The position numbers were made by a program, and so were the translations under genes. A DNA stretch of 64,000 bases, taken from the NCBI GenBank assembly GCA_013398275.1, contig VZSE01008843.1, forward strand, positions 248,953 to 312,952, in the 5' to 3' direction. Origin of the DNA: Promerops cafer (taxonomy: Eukaryota > Chordata > Aves > Passeriformes > Nectariniidae). Under the pieces are notes generated by a model. The model made no database searches. It was not told where the DNA came from and saw nothing but the letters and a program-made list of their open reading frames with translations. Below are positions 1 through 11,221 of this stretch, in pieces (position 1 is the first letter of the stretch; every line of letters begins with the position of its first letter).

Positions 1-719
1 ACCCTGTTTATGAAGGATATAACACTCTGCTGCTCTTCAGCATCCAGAGGCAGGATTTAGTGATGGGGCAAGTCCCTCGAAGGGCTTGTATGGGCTTCTG
101 CTCCCTAAACAGAAAGCTCAGGCTGTCACAGGTGCTCTCACCCGCATGCAAATGTCTGCACAGCGTGGTACACGATGTGGCACCGGACTAAATCCACACT
201 CAAGCTTTTACTAATATAACTCTATGGAAACAAGCTCAGTGGTGATTGATGAATTACAGCTCCTACATAGCACGTTACAGTTTCCACTGGAAGTACCTCG
301 TGCTGGATTTAATAAACCAACAACGTGGGCAGTTTCAGTAACTAGATTAATCACCTGTAAACTCATCTGCTTCACAAAGGGAGTTGTGCACCAGCTGTCC
401 AGTGTTATGGAACATGTTTTTCGGAGCTCAGGAATGCGTTCTCCCCTCTGATATGTGCTGTGCATGTTCACTGTGCATATTCGCCTGCCTTACGGAAGGG
501 TGGAGGAGAGAAGATAATTTGCTTCTTTGGAGGTGCTATAATCCCCTCACTTCTAGTCATGGCCCCAGTCTTTACACATTGACACTAAAAAAGCCAGCAT
601 TATGTTGTTAAATAGTTTTAGCAGACACTCTATCACTTGAATGTATCTGTCTGGGGAATTCTTTAATGATGCTGCTTTCTTTTTAATTCTACAGTTTTTT
701 ATAGTCACATTAAAAATGT
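1..719. other. Upstream flank, no gene seen
   Basis: AT-leaning sequence without a recognisable coding exon, RNA gene or repeat. The open frames here are short, overlap one another on both strands and have no protein-like character. I see nothing to annotate before the CR1 that starts near 720. Confidence 0.6.
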
Positions 720-1172
720 CTGATGCTGGACAGAAAGAAGAGGGCTGAAGTACCTCTCCTGTAAAAACAGGCTAAGGGTGGGGATTGTTCAGTCCAGAAA
801 AGAGAAGTCACAGGGGAGACCTTATAGCGCCTTTCAGTATCTACAGGTGCTGCAAGAAAGCTGGAAATGTATGTTTGTTTGTTTTCCCAAGGGAATGTAG
901 TGATAGGACAAGGGGGCATGGCTTTAAAACGAAAGAGAGTAGGTTAAATTAGATATTCGTAAGACATTCTTTCCTGTGAGGGTGGTGAGACATGGGACCA
1001 GGTTGCCCAGACCGGATGTGGATGACCCATCCATGAAAGTGTTCAAGCCTAGGCTGGATGGAGCTCTGAGCAACCTGGTCTAATACAAGGTGTTCCTGTC
1101 CATAGCAGGGGGATTGAAACCAGATTAACTTTAAGGTCCCTTCCAACCTAAACCATTCTATGACTCTGTGAA
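720..1172 (+). repeat. CR1 LINE fragment, 3' end
   Basis: This is a 5'-truncated CR1 retroposon in sense orientation. The order of landmarks matches the CR1 3' region: the 'ctcctgtaaaaacaggctaa' segment, 'gggagaccttatagcgcctt', 'gataggacaaggggg', 'gagggtggtgagac', 'caggttgcccag', and the terminal 'aaaccattctatgactctg' made of the 8-bp CR1 tail repeat. It carries many substitutions, so it is an old insertion. It lies just upstream of the CpG island. Confidence 0.93.
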
Positions 1173-1514
1173 TATCGATTATGTGCTATTTTTGTTAGCC
1201 ATGCCACACAGATTTTCTGCCCTGAGAAGTGCTGAATTTCTTTCCGCTTTCCCTGCTGCGATCACCTTTGGGATTCACGCAGCCCAGTTTCAGACACAGC
1301 AGTTTGGGGGTTGTGGGGGACACAGACATTCCTGGCAGGTGACCCTCTAGGGAGGACCCGACGAGAGCCGGATTTCACCCCGGCGGCGCTCGGGGTGAGT
1401 CCGGGTTCGCATCGCACCTCTGCGCTGCGCAGCCCCGCTCAGCGGCCTGGTGGAGGGGGTGATGGCAGGGCAATGGGGGTGAGATGGGGAGCCACGGAGG
1501 GAGTGATGGGGGGG

Positions 1515-1517
1515 NNN
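1515..1517. other. Assembly gap, 3 N
   Basis: Three undetermined bases lie in a G-rich run within the CpG island, probably a sequencing problem in a G-tract. Confidence 0.99.
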
Positions 1518-1596
1518 GGGCGATAAGGGGTGGTGGTGGGGGGTCCGCCCCTCCCAGCCCGGCCCCGAGGAGGAGCCGGAGGGACCCCGCGCCGTC

Positions 1597-1621
1597 CACG
1601 TGGCCGAGGGCGCGCTATATG
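1597..1621 (+). promoter_or_regulatory. E-box plus TATA-like core promoter
   Basis: A canonical E-box CACGTG lies at 1597-1602, about 13 bp before a TATA-like element, CTATATGAG, at 1615-1623. A start of transcription about 25-30 bp downstream, near 1645, would follow. A TATA-like box inside a CpG island is less common than a plain island promoter. Position and spacing are seen; promoter activity is inferred. Confidence 0.5.
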
Positions 1622-1697
1622 AGCGGGCAGGAAGCGCTGGGGAGGGAGTGCGGGGAGGGACGGGGCGCCCGGAGCGGCTCTGCGGGCAGGGCCGGCA

Positions 1698-1753
1698 GAC
1701 AGACGGACACACAGACAGCGCGGCGGCAGCGACCGACCGACCGTCCGTCTGTC
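1698..1753 (+). promoter_or_regulatory. Hairpin-forming inverted repeat in 5' leader
   Basis: GACAGACGGAC at 1698-1708 and its perfect complement GTCCGTCTGTC at 1743-1753 can form an 11-bp GC-rich stem with a 34-nt loop. The stem ends 9 nt before the ATG at 1763. If transcribed, it could slow scanning ribosomes. The repeat is seen; the effect is inferred. Confidence 0.45.
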
Positions 1754-1762
1754 CCCCCGGCC

Positions 1763-1800
1763 ATGGGGCTCGGCCGCCCGCCGATCCCCCGCACCCCACC
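1763..1800 (+). other. Upstream ATG reading frame at end of first exon
   Basis: Starting at ATG 1763, 12 full codons and two bases (CC) are read before the donor at 1801. The residues are MGLGRPPIPRTP, a proline- and arginine-rich stretch. Read unspliced, the frame stops at TGA 1802-1804. Spliced to the coding exon at 55368 or at 55380, it stays in frame with the normal ST3GAL1 start, adding about 22 or 18 residues. With any extra exon between, it would more likely be a short upstream ORF. Confidence 0.3.
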
Positions 1801-2300
1801 GTGAGTACCGCGGGACCCCCTCTCTCTCTCTCTCCCCGCCGCCCTCCTTCCTCCCCGCTTACCTGCAAATCCCCCGCTCCCCGCTGCTGCAGAAGGCGCG
1901 GTGGGAGCCTCCCAGCCTCCTGACTCCTCATTCGGCTGTTGAGTTGTTGGGGTTTTTAAGAAATTATTTCTGTTATTTAGAAGCAGGGGTGGCCCCGGCG
2001 CTGGCGGAGCTCGCAGCATCCTCCGGTTCGGTGCCCCGGCACTCCGGAGCGGGGAGGCTTCTCCCCACCCAGCCGGGATTTCCCCACTGGAGGGAGGCAG
2101 AGGGGAGGCGGCGAGTGCTGGGGTGGGCTCTGGAGCAAGGGGGCACCTTCGGGCGATGCTCGGGAGGCGACAACGCCGGGGAGCCCCCCTCCAGCTGCCC
2201 CACGGGGGACCGGTCCTGCCCAGCGCCGCCGCCGGGGGGGAGCAGCAGGAGGGACCAGCCCGGCGGAGACCTGCACCGGCGTTGGTTTATGGTATTTCTT

Positions 2301-5300
2301 TCCCTGGGTAAGCTGTGTGCCGAAAGAGTAAAACCAGTGTTACTCCGTTAGAGGGCAAAAAGCAGGCTAGTTGTCTTAGGTATCCGCTCGCACATTCCTT
2401 CTTGCAGAATTATTTTCTAGAGGAGCATAAATAACTAATCTTCGAGGTCAGCAGTTTGTTTTTATTGTACTTGGTATATTTCTCTCAGTAGCAAGCATCC
2501 ATCCCAGTTCCTTAGTGTGATTGTGTGTAGTCTTGGCACAAATAAAAACAAGCCAGTAAAAAAAAAAAACAAAGTCTTGATGTATGTTTACTCATTTGGG
2601 GCACAGAACATTTTTCAACTCTTTGTAACAGTTGGGCTTGTATGTATCCAGTATACTGAAATAACTCATTCCGTAATTTTAAGTCTGAATTATATATTTG
2701 TCTGCTGGGCACATATGTTGAAGGAAAAACCTCCCTAATTTTGGATCTTTAGAGAGGTTGGAAGGGTGACAAAGCCCTTGTAATCTTTTGGGTCAATTTT
2801 CATAAGCTCCAAAAGCTCTCTCTGAAAAGGAAATTAAATTTTAGTGTACAAAAGGGACCAGAGATTCAAGGATATAAAAAAAGAGTCTCTTTTTCTACTT
2901 TGATCTTGTCCTCAGGAGTTCATTTAGTTTGGTGCTCTTCAGTGACACAGGTTAAAATGAAGAGTTGGCCTTAACTGGAGTCTTCCTGTCTCTTGGCATT
3001 TCAGGAGGTACTCAATTAGCAGCACACTCCTCCTGTATATTATTTACACAGCTTCAGCTGGAGGGGTGGCTCTGTGAAGCATCTGCTTGGAAGCACTTGG
3101 CTTGTTACATCCACAGCATCCTGTGCCACCCATGCCAGCCAGTACCTTCCACAAGACAGTGTCTCTGAAAGTGCAAAAGAAGAGAGAAATTGTATTTCTT
3201 ATTCTTTTGGCTCACTCGGTGCACAATCTGATTCTGCAGGAGAGAGAGCGAGTTGCCCTGTTTGTATGAATTTGTCACACATCCTGGCCAGAAACAAACT
3301 TGAAACCTTCTTTGCAGTTTTTCTTCCAAACTTGATTATACTGCTAGTGGTAACGGCCTCTCAATTGAGGAAGGTCACTTTTCAAACTAAACATAATTTT
3401 ATATAGGACTTGGTATGTGCTTATCCATTTTCTTTTTTTGTTTATGTAAAACTGGGAGTAACTTGAGAGGAGATTAAGGTCATGCAGATGGCAGTTCCAT
3501 CTTCTAGGTTATAAAAACATCTTTTATGTCAAGTGAGTTGCAAATGCTGCCATTAAATGGTAGTAGAAATAAATTTTTACTTGGAACATCTTTTGCACCT
3601 ATTTTCAAAAGCCTGGTGAAACAGAAACCTGCTTTTAAAAAGCAAAGGAGAGAGAGCAAACTCAGCTCCACAGCATATTTCAAGTGCTGTTAATCCCACC
3701 ACATGGTGGAGCTTTTCATGCCTCTGGCTGAGGGAACTCTGAAGAGGATGCGTTTTTTTGTCTGGCTTCAACACTGCAACATGCCATGTGTGGAGTTTCT
3801 TCAACTTTTTTCTTTTTCATACCAGACTTAATTAATTTTCTATGTCTTCTGTATCTTTTATACTTTGCAGAAGGCAGCACAGGACTATCGGTGTCTAATC
3901 TGAAGCAGCAGGTAGATGAACCAGTGAAGTAGGGGATAAAGTTTTCACCTACAAGTACTTCTTAAGTGGAAGAATTACTTTTATAACCAGCCCCTCTGCT
4001 AAGATATTCTGGTGGGACCTTTCAGTGCAAGCCCAGTTAGCCTTGTACTAATATTTTTATATAAATATTACTATAAAATATTTGTGTTTACTATAAAATA
4101 TTTGCTGAACAGCCTGTGTTCAATCAAGCTTGCAAGGAGCAGAGAGGCAGATATATTTTGAACTTATCTGAGATTCCTGATGTAGGTTATTAAAACATGA
4201 GAATGAATTCCAGGAATTAAGGTGAAGTATGACAGACATACTTTGACCCCCTCTGCCACAGTCTTGCCTGACTGCATCAAAGCCTGTCTGTTATGTTTAT
4301 GGTGTGGCTCTTAACTGATAAATGAAAATCTAACTCACAGGTATGCAAGCTGAAAGTAAATTCTGGGGTTATCTGTCAGCTCACAATTCAGAGGAATTGC
4401 TTACACCAGCAAGAAAGCTCCTTGACCCATACAGGCATTTCCTGTGCAAGACATGCAGCCTTGCAGGCAAAATGCTGTTGTAAATGTTTGTATTGCTCTT
4501 TTTGCCACAGTGCCTGTGGCAGCAGCCAGCAGACCAGTGGAGGCCATGGCTAGCCTAGCCATGTGATGGCTCCCATCTGCCTCTCCAGTCCTGGCAGGAA
4601 TGGTGTGCCTGGTGCCACTGGTGGGGTAGGCAGCTGCCTTTGCAGCCCATCCAGAGCATGTCTGCATCCCTCTCTGGGCTGGCTTGGTGTCTGATTCTGT
4701 GTCCAGTAGGTATCTGGTCTGTATCACCCAGCATGTATCTGCTCCAGGAAGCTGGGGATCTCCTACCAGGCTTCAGGGGTCTTGGCTTCTCAACAGTCTC
4801 TTAGTGCTGTTTGAACCACCCTGGACTATCTGTCCTTGTCTTCTGGTGCCAGTACAGAAAGATGTGGCTGACACCTGGTGTTGTATTTGAGACTTCAGGA
4901 GGGTGGGTTTGATGTCCGAGGTATCTTCAGTGGCACCTAAAATGTATTTGGCAACTGAATTGACCCTATGGGAGCTATGTGTGTTTTCTGGGCACAAACC
5001 TCTATCTTATGAAATATCAACATGAGTGGTCTCTGTTCAGGGTGTATGTCAGGTGTGACCCCTCTTGTCCTGATAGGTGCTCTGGGCTGACCTGGCACTA
5101 ATTAACAGCAGCCACAGAGGAACTGGTGTCACCCTTCTGGTCACCTTCCCCACTCTTACCCCAGCCTCCTCTTCCCCCTGGTGCCAAGTGTCCCATGCTC
5201 TGGTTTGTAAGTAGCAAGCTCAAGTCACTTTGTGTAAAATGTCACATAAAACTTTGGAAAGCTCTTTTGAGTCAGGGCAGCACAACTCTCTCAAGCTGTG

Positions 5301-7867
5301 AAATAGCTGTGGAATGTGGAAAATGGGGGGTCTTGACAGACAGGGAGCTCTTTTTAAAAGAAACTCCCCATAGTATTGGCAGAAGCTTGCTCTGAAGCAT
5401 GAGTTAAGATTAGGAATGTCATCAATTGTAAAGACTGTAGTAATTGTTAAAATGCAATTCTGGGGGAAAGGAGGGTGGAAAGCAATTCTTTCCTGGCTTT
5501 GCTTCACTTTGAACTGCCTGTGATTAAGTTGCTTCGTCTGGACTGACGTGCACGTTCCTTCCTTGGGGAGAGGAAGATTTGTGCCATGTGTACAAGATGA
5601 CCAAACCTTAGAGCAGAGAGGAGTTGCACTATTCCAGGAAACCTGTTAACCTCATCAAGCCACATCTCTTTCTCTGGGGCAGTCCCACAGCTATTTCTGT
5701 AAGGTATCCTAGAATGCAAAAGAGACACAAGTGGTTGAAACCTGCACCTGATGACAAATGTTTGAAGTGTAGCTGTCTTTCTGTGAGGACATAATCTCAA
5801 TAGGACTTTCTTTGCTTGTTTTTCGTAGTAACTTTTCCATCTTTTTGTAAGTCCTTTGTCCCAGCAGGTTTTCAGTGCAGGCTCAGCACTGAAAAGCACG
5901 TAGCTTTCCATCCCAAAAGATTTGAGGGGAGGACAAGGAGGAATGGGTGACAGGTTACAGCCCACAGAGTCCAAGCACAACATTTCCCACCTTGCTGGTG
6001 CCTGACAGAGGACTGCTGCTGGCATGGAGGTGACCACATATGGTCCTGGTATCCCCAAAACTCCTGCAGTGGACTCTTTAGCTGTCCCTTTGGAGGATTG
6101 TTCTGCAGAGTAAAAACTGGCACAGTGACACTGAGGTATTAAATCTGATGCAATTTTAAAATGTCTCTGGACTATATAATTGCTACTGACATTTTTCCAG
6201 GATCTGTGGAGTTCTGGATTTTTTTTATTTTTGTTTTTAGAGCTTTGGTACACCAATACCAAACAAAGGTTTTTTCTTTTAAAGGACACTACATTATTTC
6301 TAGAGGCTGGATCTTCAATCAAGGACTTAATCTTACTTATCTGAAATAATTTTGTGTGCTGACACATCACAGTGCTGTACCAGCTCGAAAAAGAAATCTA
6401 ATTCTATCAAATCTGCCAGCTCAGTTAATATGGTCCTGCCAGGGAAGCATAAGGCATCACTTCCAGTTCTTTTAGGAGGGTATCAGATTCCCACTGCCAG
6501 CTCAAATTCAAAGCACAGTACGTGTGGCCAGGTTTGGATTTTAAAACAATTTTCTAAGGTACTTCTTGCATCCTGGCATGCAAAACCACAGATGAAATTG
6601 GAAGATGTCGTCTGAATATTTGGGTTGAAACATAGCAGTTTGAGTCCTACAGACAGTCCTTTGGGATTGGTTTTGAAGCAGAGACCTGTTACTCCACCCT
6701 GAGACTTCTATAAATTCATGTGTAAAGAGCATGAGGTACCTGCAACTTGAATCAGAGCTGACCTGACAGTTTCTGTCTCTTTTTTGACACTCTAGAGTGC
6801 ATCCAAAGCTGCCAGGGTGTGATAAGGACACCCATGCCTGTATCTTAAACTCCTTTAGCCTGATGGGATATGGTGGTGTCTTCTATGAAACCTGCAGCCT
6901 GCATTACTGCAAGACTTCAGCTGTAAATGCTGTTGCTCTCTGCATGTAATGCTTTCTCTTACTAGAGCTTCACTTAAATCAGTTTGTGCAAATTATCTGA
7001 CTTAGATTTTTTTGGTGACAACACTGACAAAAATACTCATTTACATTGAATTGAAGCAATTTTTAGTTAAGCAAAGGCAGGTTAAAATAATTATAGTTTT
7101 GAGAAAGGGATGTTTTGTTGCTTTTAGATTTACTTTGTCCTAATTCCAGGTCCATTTCAAACCTCTCAGGTAGTCAGAATTACTTATTTTGAAAGAACCA
7201 AGTTTTGCCTTCAGAGATGTCAGAATGATTCCTCTGAATTTGATGTGACCTGCCTTGTCACAGTTTGTCAGCCAATGGCAATACTGACATTATAGGAGAA
7301 TTTGGGGTTTTGATTCTTTTATCTTTGAAACTACTTTTGTAGTGAAGGTATTATTCTTCATAAGGTTTACCCTGTTTTTCTCTTCAGGGACAATTCTATA
7401 TATTTCAAGTAAGAAAAGGATCTCTCCTGCTTGTCAGTCTAGTGCTTATTAGAAGAATTAGAACTCTGCCTTCTTGATCTCTCTTCTTTTCAGCTCCCGT
7501 ATCCTCTGTTTTTCCCCTTCAGTTAAAATCTGCCTTTATCGAGAAGCATTGACTTTATGATCAGGTCTCATGTGGCTTCACTCTGCCTGTTCAAACAGAC
7601 CTGCTGCTCTTCTCAACCAGCTGGCTTGATTCTAGCCAAAAAATTTAACCTGAGAAGTGAAAATGAACTTCTGCTTGCCCCCTATCCCATTAACAAACGT
7701 TCATCTTCATACTTTAGGCTCTAATACTGAGGGCTATCTAATATCTCCAGGGGATCAAGCAGTAGCACTGGTGGGAACACAAAGCAGGTAGATAACTAAA
7801 TTTGCAGGCAGGACATTGATGCATGCACAGCAGCTGAGAATGCCAAAGCCACTGGAACTGTGCAAGT
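2301..7867. other. Intron stretch without recognised features
   Basis: This is unique-looking sequence of ordinary intron composition, with short A and T runs (2560-2570). A small direct repeat of about 16 bp built on 'tactataaaatatttg' occurs at about 4068 and 4089. One long open frame on the - strand (5504-6370) is listed separately. I see no repeats of known type. Confidence 0.5.
5504..6370 (-). other. Long ORF of unknown meaning, 288 codons
   Basis: This is the longest uninterrupted open frame in the window, read on the - strand from ATG at 6370 to a stop at 5504. I do not recognise the product. It has no signal peptide, no clear membrane segment and no known motif, and it is rich in Lys, Ser, Cys and His. 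Codon use looks random. A few Lys-rich stretches come from A-rich DNA. In sequence of this base composition an ORF of this length is rarer than expected, but the lack of protein character argues that it is chance or the relic of something old. It is not called as a gene. Confidence 0.2.
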
Positions 7868-8335
7868 TATCATGGAATCATAGAACATGCTTAGTTGAAA
7901 GGGACCCACAAGGATCACTGAACTGGCCCTGTGCAGGACGTCCCAAGAATGCCACCCTGTGCCTGAGAGTGCTGTCCAAATGCCTCTTGAGCTCTGTCAG
8001 GCTTGCTGTTGCGATCACTGCCCTGGGGATCCTGTTCCAGTGCCCAGCCACCCTCTGGGGGAAGAACCTTTTCCTGATATCCAACCTAAACCTCCCCTGA
8101 TGTGACTTCAGGCCATTCCCTCCAGTGCTGTCACTGGTCACCTGAGAGCAGAGATCAGTCCCTGCCCCTCCTCTTCCCTCGTGAGGAAGTTATATCTGCA
8201 GTGAGGTCTCCCTTCATTCTCCTCCAGGCTGAACAAACCAAGTGACTTCAGCTGCTCCTCGTATGGCCACCCCTCAAGGCACTTCACCATCTTCATAGCT
8301 CTCCTTTGGACATTTCCTAATATTTTTCTATCTTT
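7868..8335 (-). repeat. CR1 LINE fragment, 3' end, antisense
   Basis: Reading rightward on the + strand, it starts with the inverted CR1 tail 'catggaatcatagaa'. It continues through the complement of the CR1 3' region ('aaagggacccacaaggatca', 'cctgttccagtgcccagcca', 'ccaacctaaacctcccctga', 'ttcaccatcttcatagctct'). It is truncated on the right (the element's 5' side). Confidence 0.93.
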
Positions 8336-8979
8336 GTTGTGTTATGTTTCTGTTGTGATGTTACGATGAAGTTCTCTCTTGTGCTCTGGAGATTGCGCTT
8401 TAGTGGCAACACAGAAATACAAGGGAAAACTGCATTACCCTTTGTAAAAGGTCAGGAGTTAAACAGACCCTTACAAAAACTTCTCATGCTTAGGAAGGCA
8501 ATATTGAAATGTAAACTGGCTCTTACAAAATATCATATGGAAACCAAAGTTGTCTTTTCTGGTGCTAAGAAGAAGAAAACAATTTGTGAGGGTAGTGTGG
8601 GGATGCTTTATAAATTTGGTAAAATGCAGCTCCCTTCTCTTGGGCTGCCAGAAATGCCTATGGTTTTGCTTGCTGGTGTAAGTGGGGACTCTGCAGTGGA
8701 TTCATGCAGAAAACCTGGGCAGAGGACACAGCCGTGGGGTCGGGATATGGCTTTGCTTCAAGACTGTAGCTATAGGCAAAAAGGTGTCATCTCTACCAAG
8801 GTTATTCTGGTGTCTGCAGTGTGGTGATGTGAAGTGCCCATGGAAGTACAAAGTATGTGTGAGATACTGAGAGCTTCTTCAGAGCTTCAGGAGAGTTTTT
8901 TCTAGTTTCGTCTCCATTTCTCTCCTTCCTGAGTAGGTACTGAAATGTCCTTTAGTCCTGCTCTGCAGGTTTTTTTCCC
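8336..8979. other. Intron stretch, no feature seen
   Basis: Unique-looking sequence. A 162-codon open frame on the + strand (8339-8827) has no protein-like features and is treated as chance. Confidence 0.5.
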
Positions 8980-9550
8980 TGTCATAGTTTAACCCCCCAG
9001 ACAGCAGCTGAACTCCTCACAGCCACTCTCTCACATTTCCTGCAGTGAGAGAGAACTGGCAGGGTAAAAGTGAAAAAACTCACTGGTTGAGACAAATTTA
9101 ATATATAAAGCATAAGCTGCACATGGCCAGCAAAGCAAACTAAGGAATTAATTGATCACTTCCCATGGGCAGGCAGTTGTTCAGCCATCCTCAGGAAAGC
9201 AGGGCTCCATCCCAAAAAATGGTAAAAGGGAAGATAAATTCCATCACTCTGAACGTGCCTCCGTTTCTTCTTCTGCTCACATCTTTGTATGCTGATCATG
9301 ATGCCTTATGATACGACCTTGGGTCACTTGGGGTCAGCTGTCCTGGCTGTGTCCTCTTTCAGTTCCTTGTGCACCCCCAGCCTCCTCGCTGGTGGGCTGG
9401 GGAGCAGAAAAGGCCGTGGCTTTGTGTAACCTCTGCTCAGCAATAATGAAAACATGCCTGTGTTATCAACAGAGTACGCAGCACAAATCTAAAACACAGC
9501 CCCATACCAGCTACTGTGAAGAAAATTCACTATCCCAGCCAAAACCAGCA
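8980..9550 (-). mobile_element. Solo LTR of an avian endogenous retrovirus
   Basis: The element begins TGTCATAGTTTAACCCC and ends with AGCCAAAACCAGCA. On the - strand this gives the familiar bird LTR start TGCTGGTTTTGGCTGG, so the LTR is in antisense to the gene. It shares blocks with the LTR at 13852-14327, for example the 'gggcaggcag-tgttcagccat' and 'tgtcctggctgtgtc' segments. No viral genes flank it, and the 5-bp flanks do not match, consistent with an old, eroded solo LTR. The family (ERV-L-like) is my recollection. Confidence 0.75.
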
Positions 9551-10419
9551 GAGTTCTTGCTTTGCACGTACTTCCTCTCATCCATCCTTTTTCCACAGAT
9601 TCTCCTTGCTCAAAGAAAACAGGCTATTCCTGCAGCTTCCACCAACCCCCCTTCCTCTCCCATGTTTTGTTCTCTGCATGCCAGGATCAGAGTGAACCAA
9701 GACAGCAGGAGAGCCAGGGATACTTAAACTTTGCATCTGAGGACAAGTGTGTGGTGTTGGGAGGACACACTTACGGCTGAGAACTTGGAGTGAAGGCCTG
9801 CCCCTTCTCAGCTCCCTGCTCCAGACCTTCTGGCTGCAAAGGACAGCATTTCAGTTTCCTGGAGGTTCAGTTCAGCCTGTAAAGTGGTTGGAGATTCCAG
9901 TAGAGATGTAAACATTGCCCTTTTGACCAACAGCTTGATTTTTGAACTATGAAAGTAAAGGGAAATCTACCACATGGAGAAAAGAGCTGTAAAGAAGGCT
10001 CTCTGCCACTCCATTGAGTGGTGCAGTCATCAAAGACGTGCAAAAAGCACAGCTGATGCAATATAAATAATCTATATTTGTTTTGTTTACTACAATGAGG
10101 TTATCACCATAGTGCTACAAGGATTGTGCAACTCGGTGCTTTATCCATGTGGCTGTTCATGACCTGCTTTTGCTTGCCTGGATCCTAAGACTTTACAGAG
10201 GAACATAGTGTCATTGGCTCACTGTGGCTGTCACAGCAGATTTTCTGTTAAAAAGTATGCAAAAATAGATATGCAAAAGTAAAAACTGCTTCAGACCCGG
10301 AGTTACAGAGAAAAAGCCTGTTATTGAGGTGGCAGGATGTGTGAAATAGCAGCAGCTTCACAACTTTGTGTTAAAACTATGAGGATGCTGTCCTGTATCC
10401 TGCATCCTGCTGTTAAATC
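9551..10419. other. Intron stretch, no feature seen
   Basis: Ordinary intron sequence. No repeat or exon was recognised. Confidence 0.5.
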
Positions 10420-10592
10420 CATGTGTCTTCAGTTCCAAGACAAGGATGTTGTGTGGGACAGTGCGTCAAATGCTGTGTACAAGTTCATGTAGATTATGCC
10501 AGTGGCTGTTCCCTCATCCCTTAGCATTGTAAGACCCTTGTATGCCCATTGTAGAAGGCTGCCAGATTTGTCAGGAACAATTTGACATAATG
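10420..10592 (-). repeat. CR1 LINE ORF2 reverse-transcriptase fragment
   Basis: Translating the - strand gives LFLTNLAAFYNG in one frame and then, after a frameshift and stop codons, TGIIYMNLYTAFDALSH in another. This matches the layout of the CR1 reverse-transcriptase palm, where a 'LTNL..FYDG' stretch is followed by the motif A region 'YLD..KAFDTV'. In this copy the first catalytic Asp position reads Asn (YMN). It is a dead relic from the coding part of a CR1 and is unlike the 3'-end fragments elsewhere in the window. Confidence 0.75.
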
Positions 10593-11221
10593 CTCACAAT
10601 TCAGACAGTTAATTACACTGACAAAAGTTGTGTGTTAATGCCCAGGTAAGACACTGATTTGTGTTTCTCCAAAAGCTCTCTAACTTTGTTGTGTAAAATG
10701 CCCAATGCTTCAAAAAAGAAATTACCTCAAGCAACTACATAACTGGTTGTGAGGCCAAAGAGCAGAGGAGCAGGAGATGAATACTGGCTGTTGAAAAATA
10801 CGAGGTTATTGAAAAACAAATGGTGATACAGTAATTGCAGGGGTGGCTAAAACATTTGGAAGTAGCAGTGAAACAAAGGAGTTTAGGATAAGCTGCTTCT
10901 CCCCAAGGCCAAAGTCTCCTGTCGATACCGAGTTGAGTATTGGCGGAGGATGCTGCTGTGTAATTGCAATTAATTTTGGAATGTTTTTAATACAGGAAAA
11001 TGATGAAGGTCTGTATGGAAAAGAATCAATAGGTTAGAATTACCAATCAAACTGCTTTGGAGGGGAATGTCTCTGTTTCACAGAGCACCCGAAGAGGCTG
11101 CTTGTTTCTTCCTCTGGTTCTACCTGACCCGCTGCTGCTGTAGGAGATGGGCTCATTTGCTGAGCTTTGTTTCTGCTGTCTTATGCTGTTCCTTTGCCTG
11201 TAAAATGTCTGGATGAAGAAT
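10593..11221. other. Intron stretch, no feature seen
   Basis: Ordinary intron sequence with no repeat or exon recognised. Confidence 0.5.

Larger units (their letters stand above)
1645..1800 (+). other. Putative ST3GAL1 first exon (5' leader)
   Basis: The exon is inferred from the TATA-like box near 1616 and from the donor ACC|GTGAGTAC, with the intron beginning at 1801. The leader is GC-rich and contains CAGACA and GACC short repeats and an 11-bp inverted repeat (1698-1708 and 1743-1753). An ATG at 1763 has G at -3 and G at +4. In mammals the early ST3GAL1 exons are noncoding, so this may be pure 5' UTR. The 5' end is an estimate, and other 5' exons could exist in the intron. Confidence 0.5.
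1340..2300. promoter_or_regulatory. CpG island, probable ST3GAL1 promoter
   Basis: GC content and CpG density rise sharply here compared with the flanks, and fall again after about 2300. The island contains an E-box, a TATA-like box, a G-rich leader and two GTGAGT splice donors (1395 and 1801). It is the only island of this size in the window and lies upstream of the only recognisable coding exon on the same strand, so I infer that it is the ST3GAL1 promoter. The link to the exon 53.6 kb away is inferred and not shown by the sequence itself. Three Ns (1515-1517) interrupt it. Confidence 0.75.

Noticed and set aside
1347..2276. Several open frames of 70-194 codons in the CpG island, mostly antisense
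   Set aside because: GC-rich DNA has few stops. The products are low-complexity Pro, Arg, Gly and Ser without motifs.
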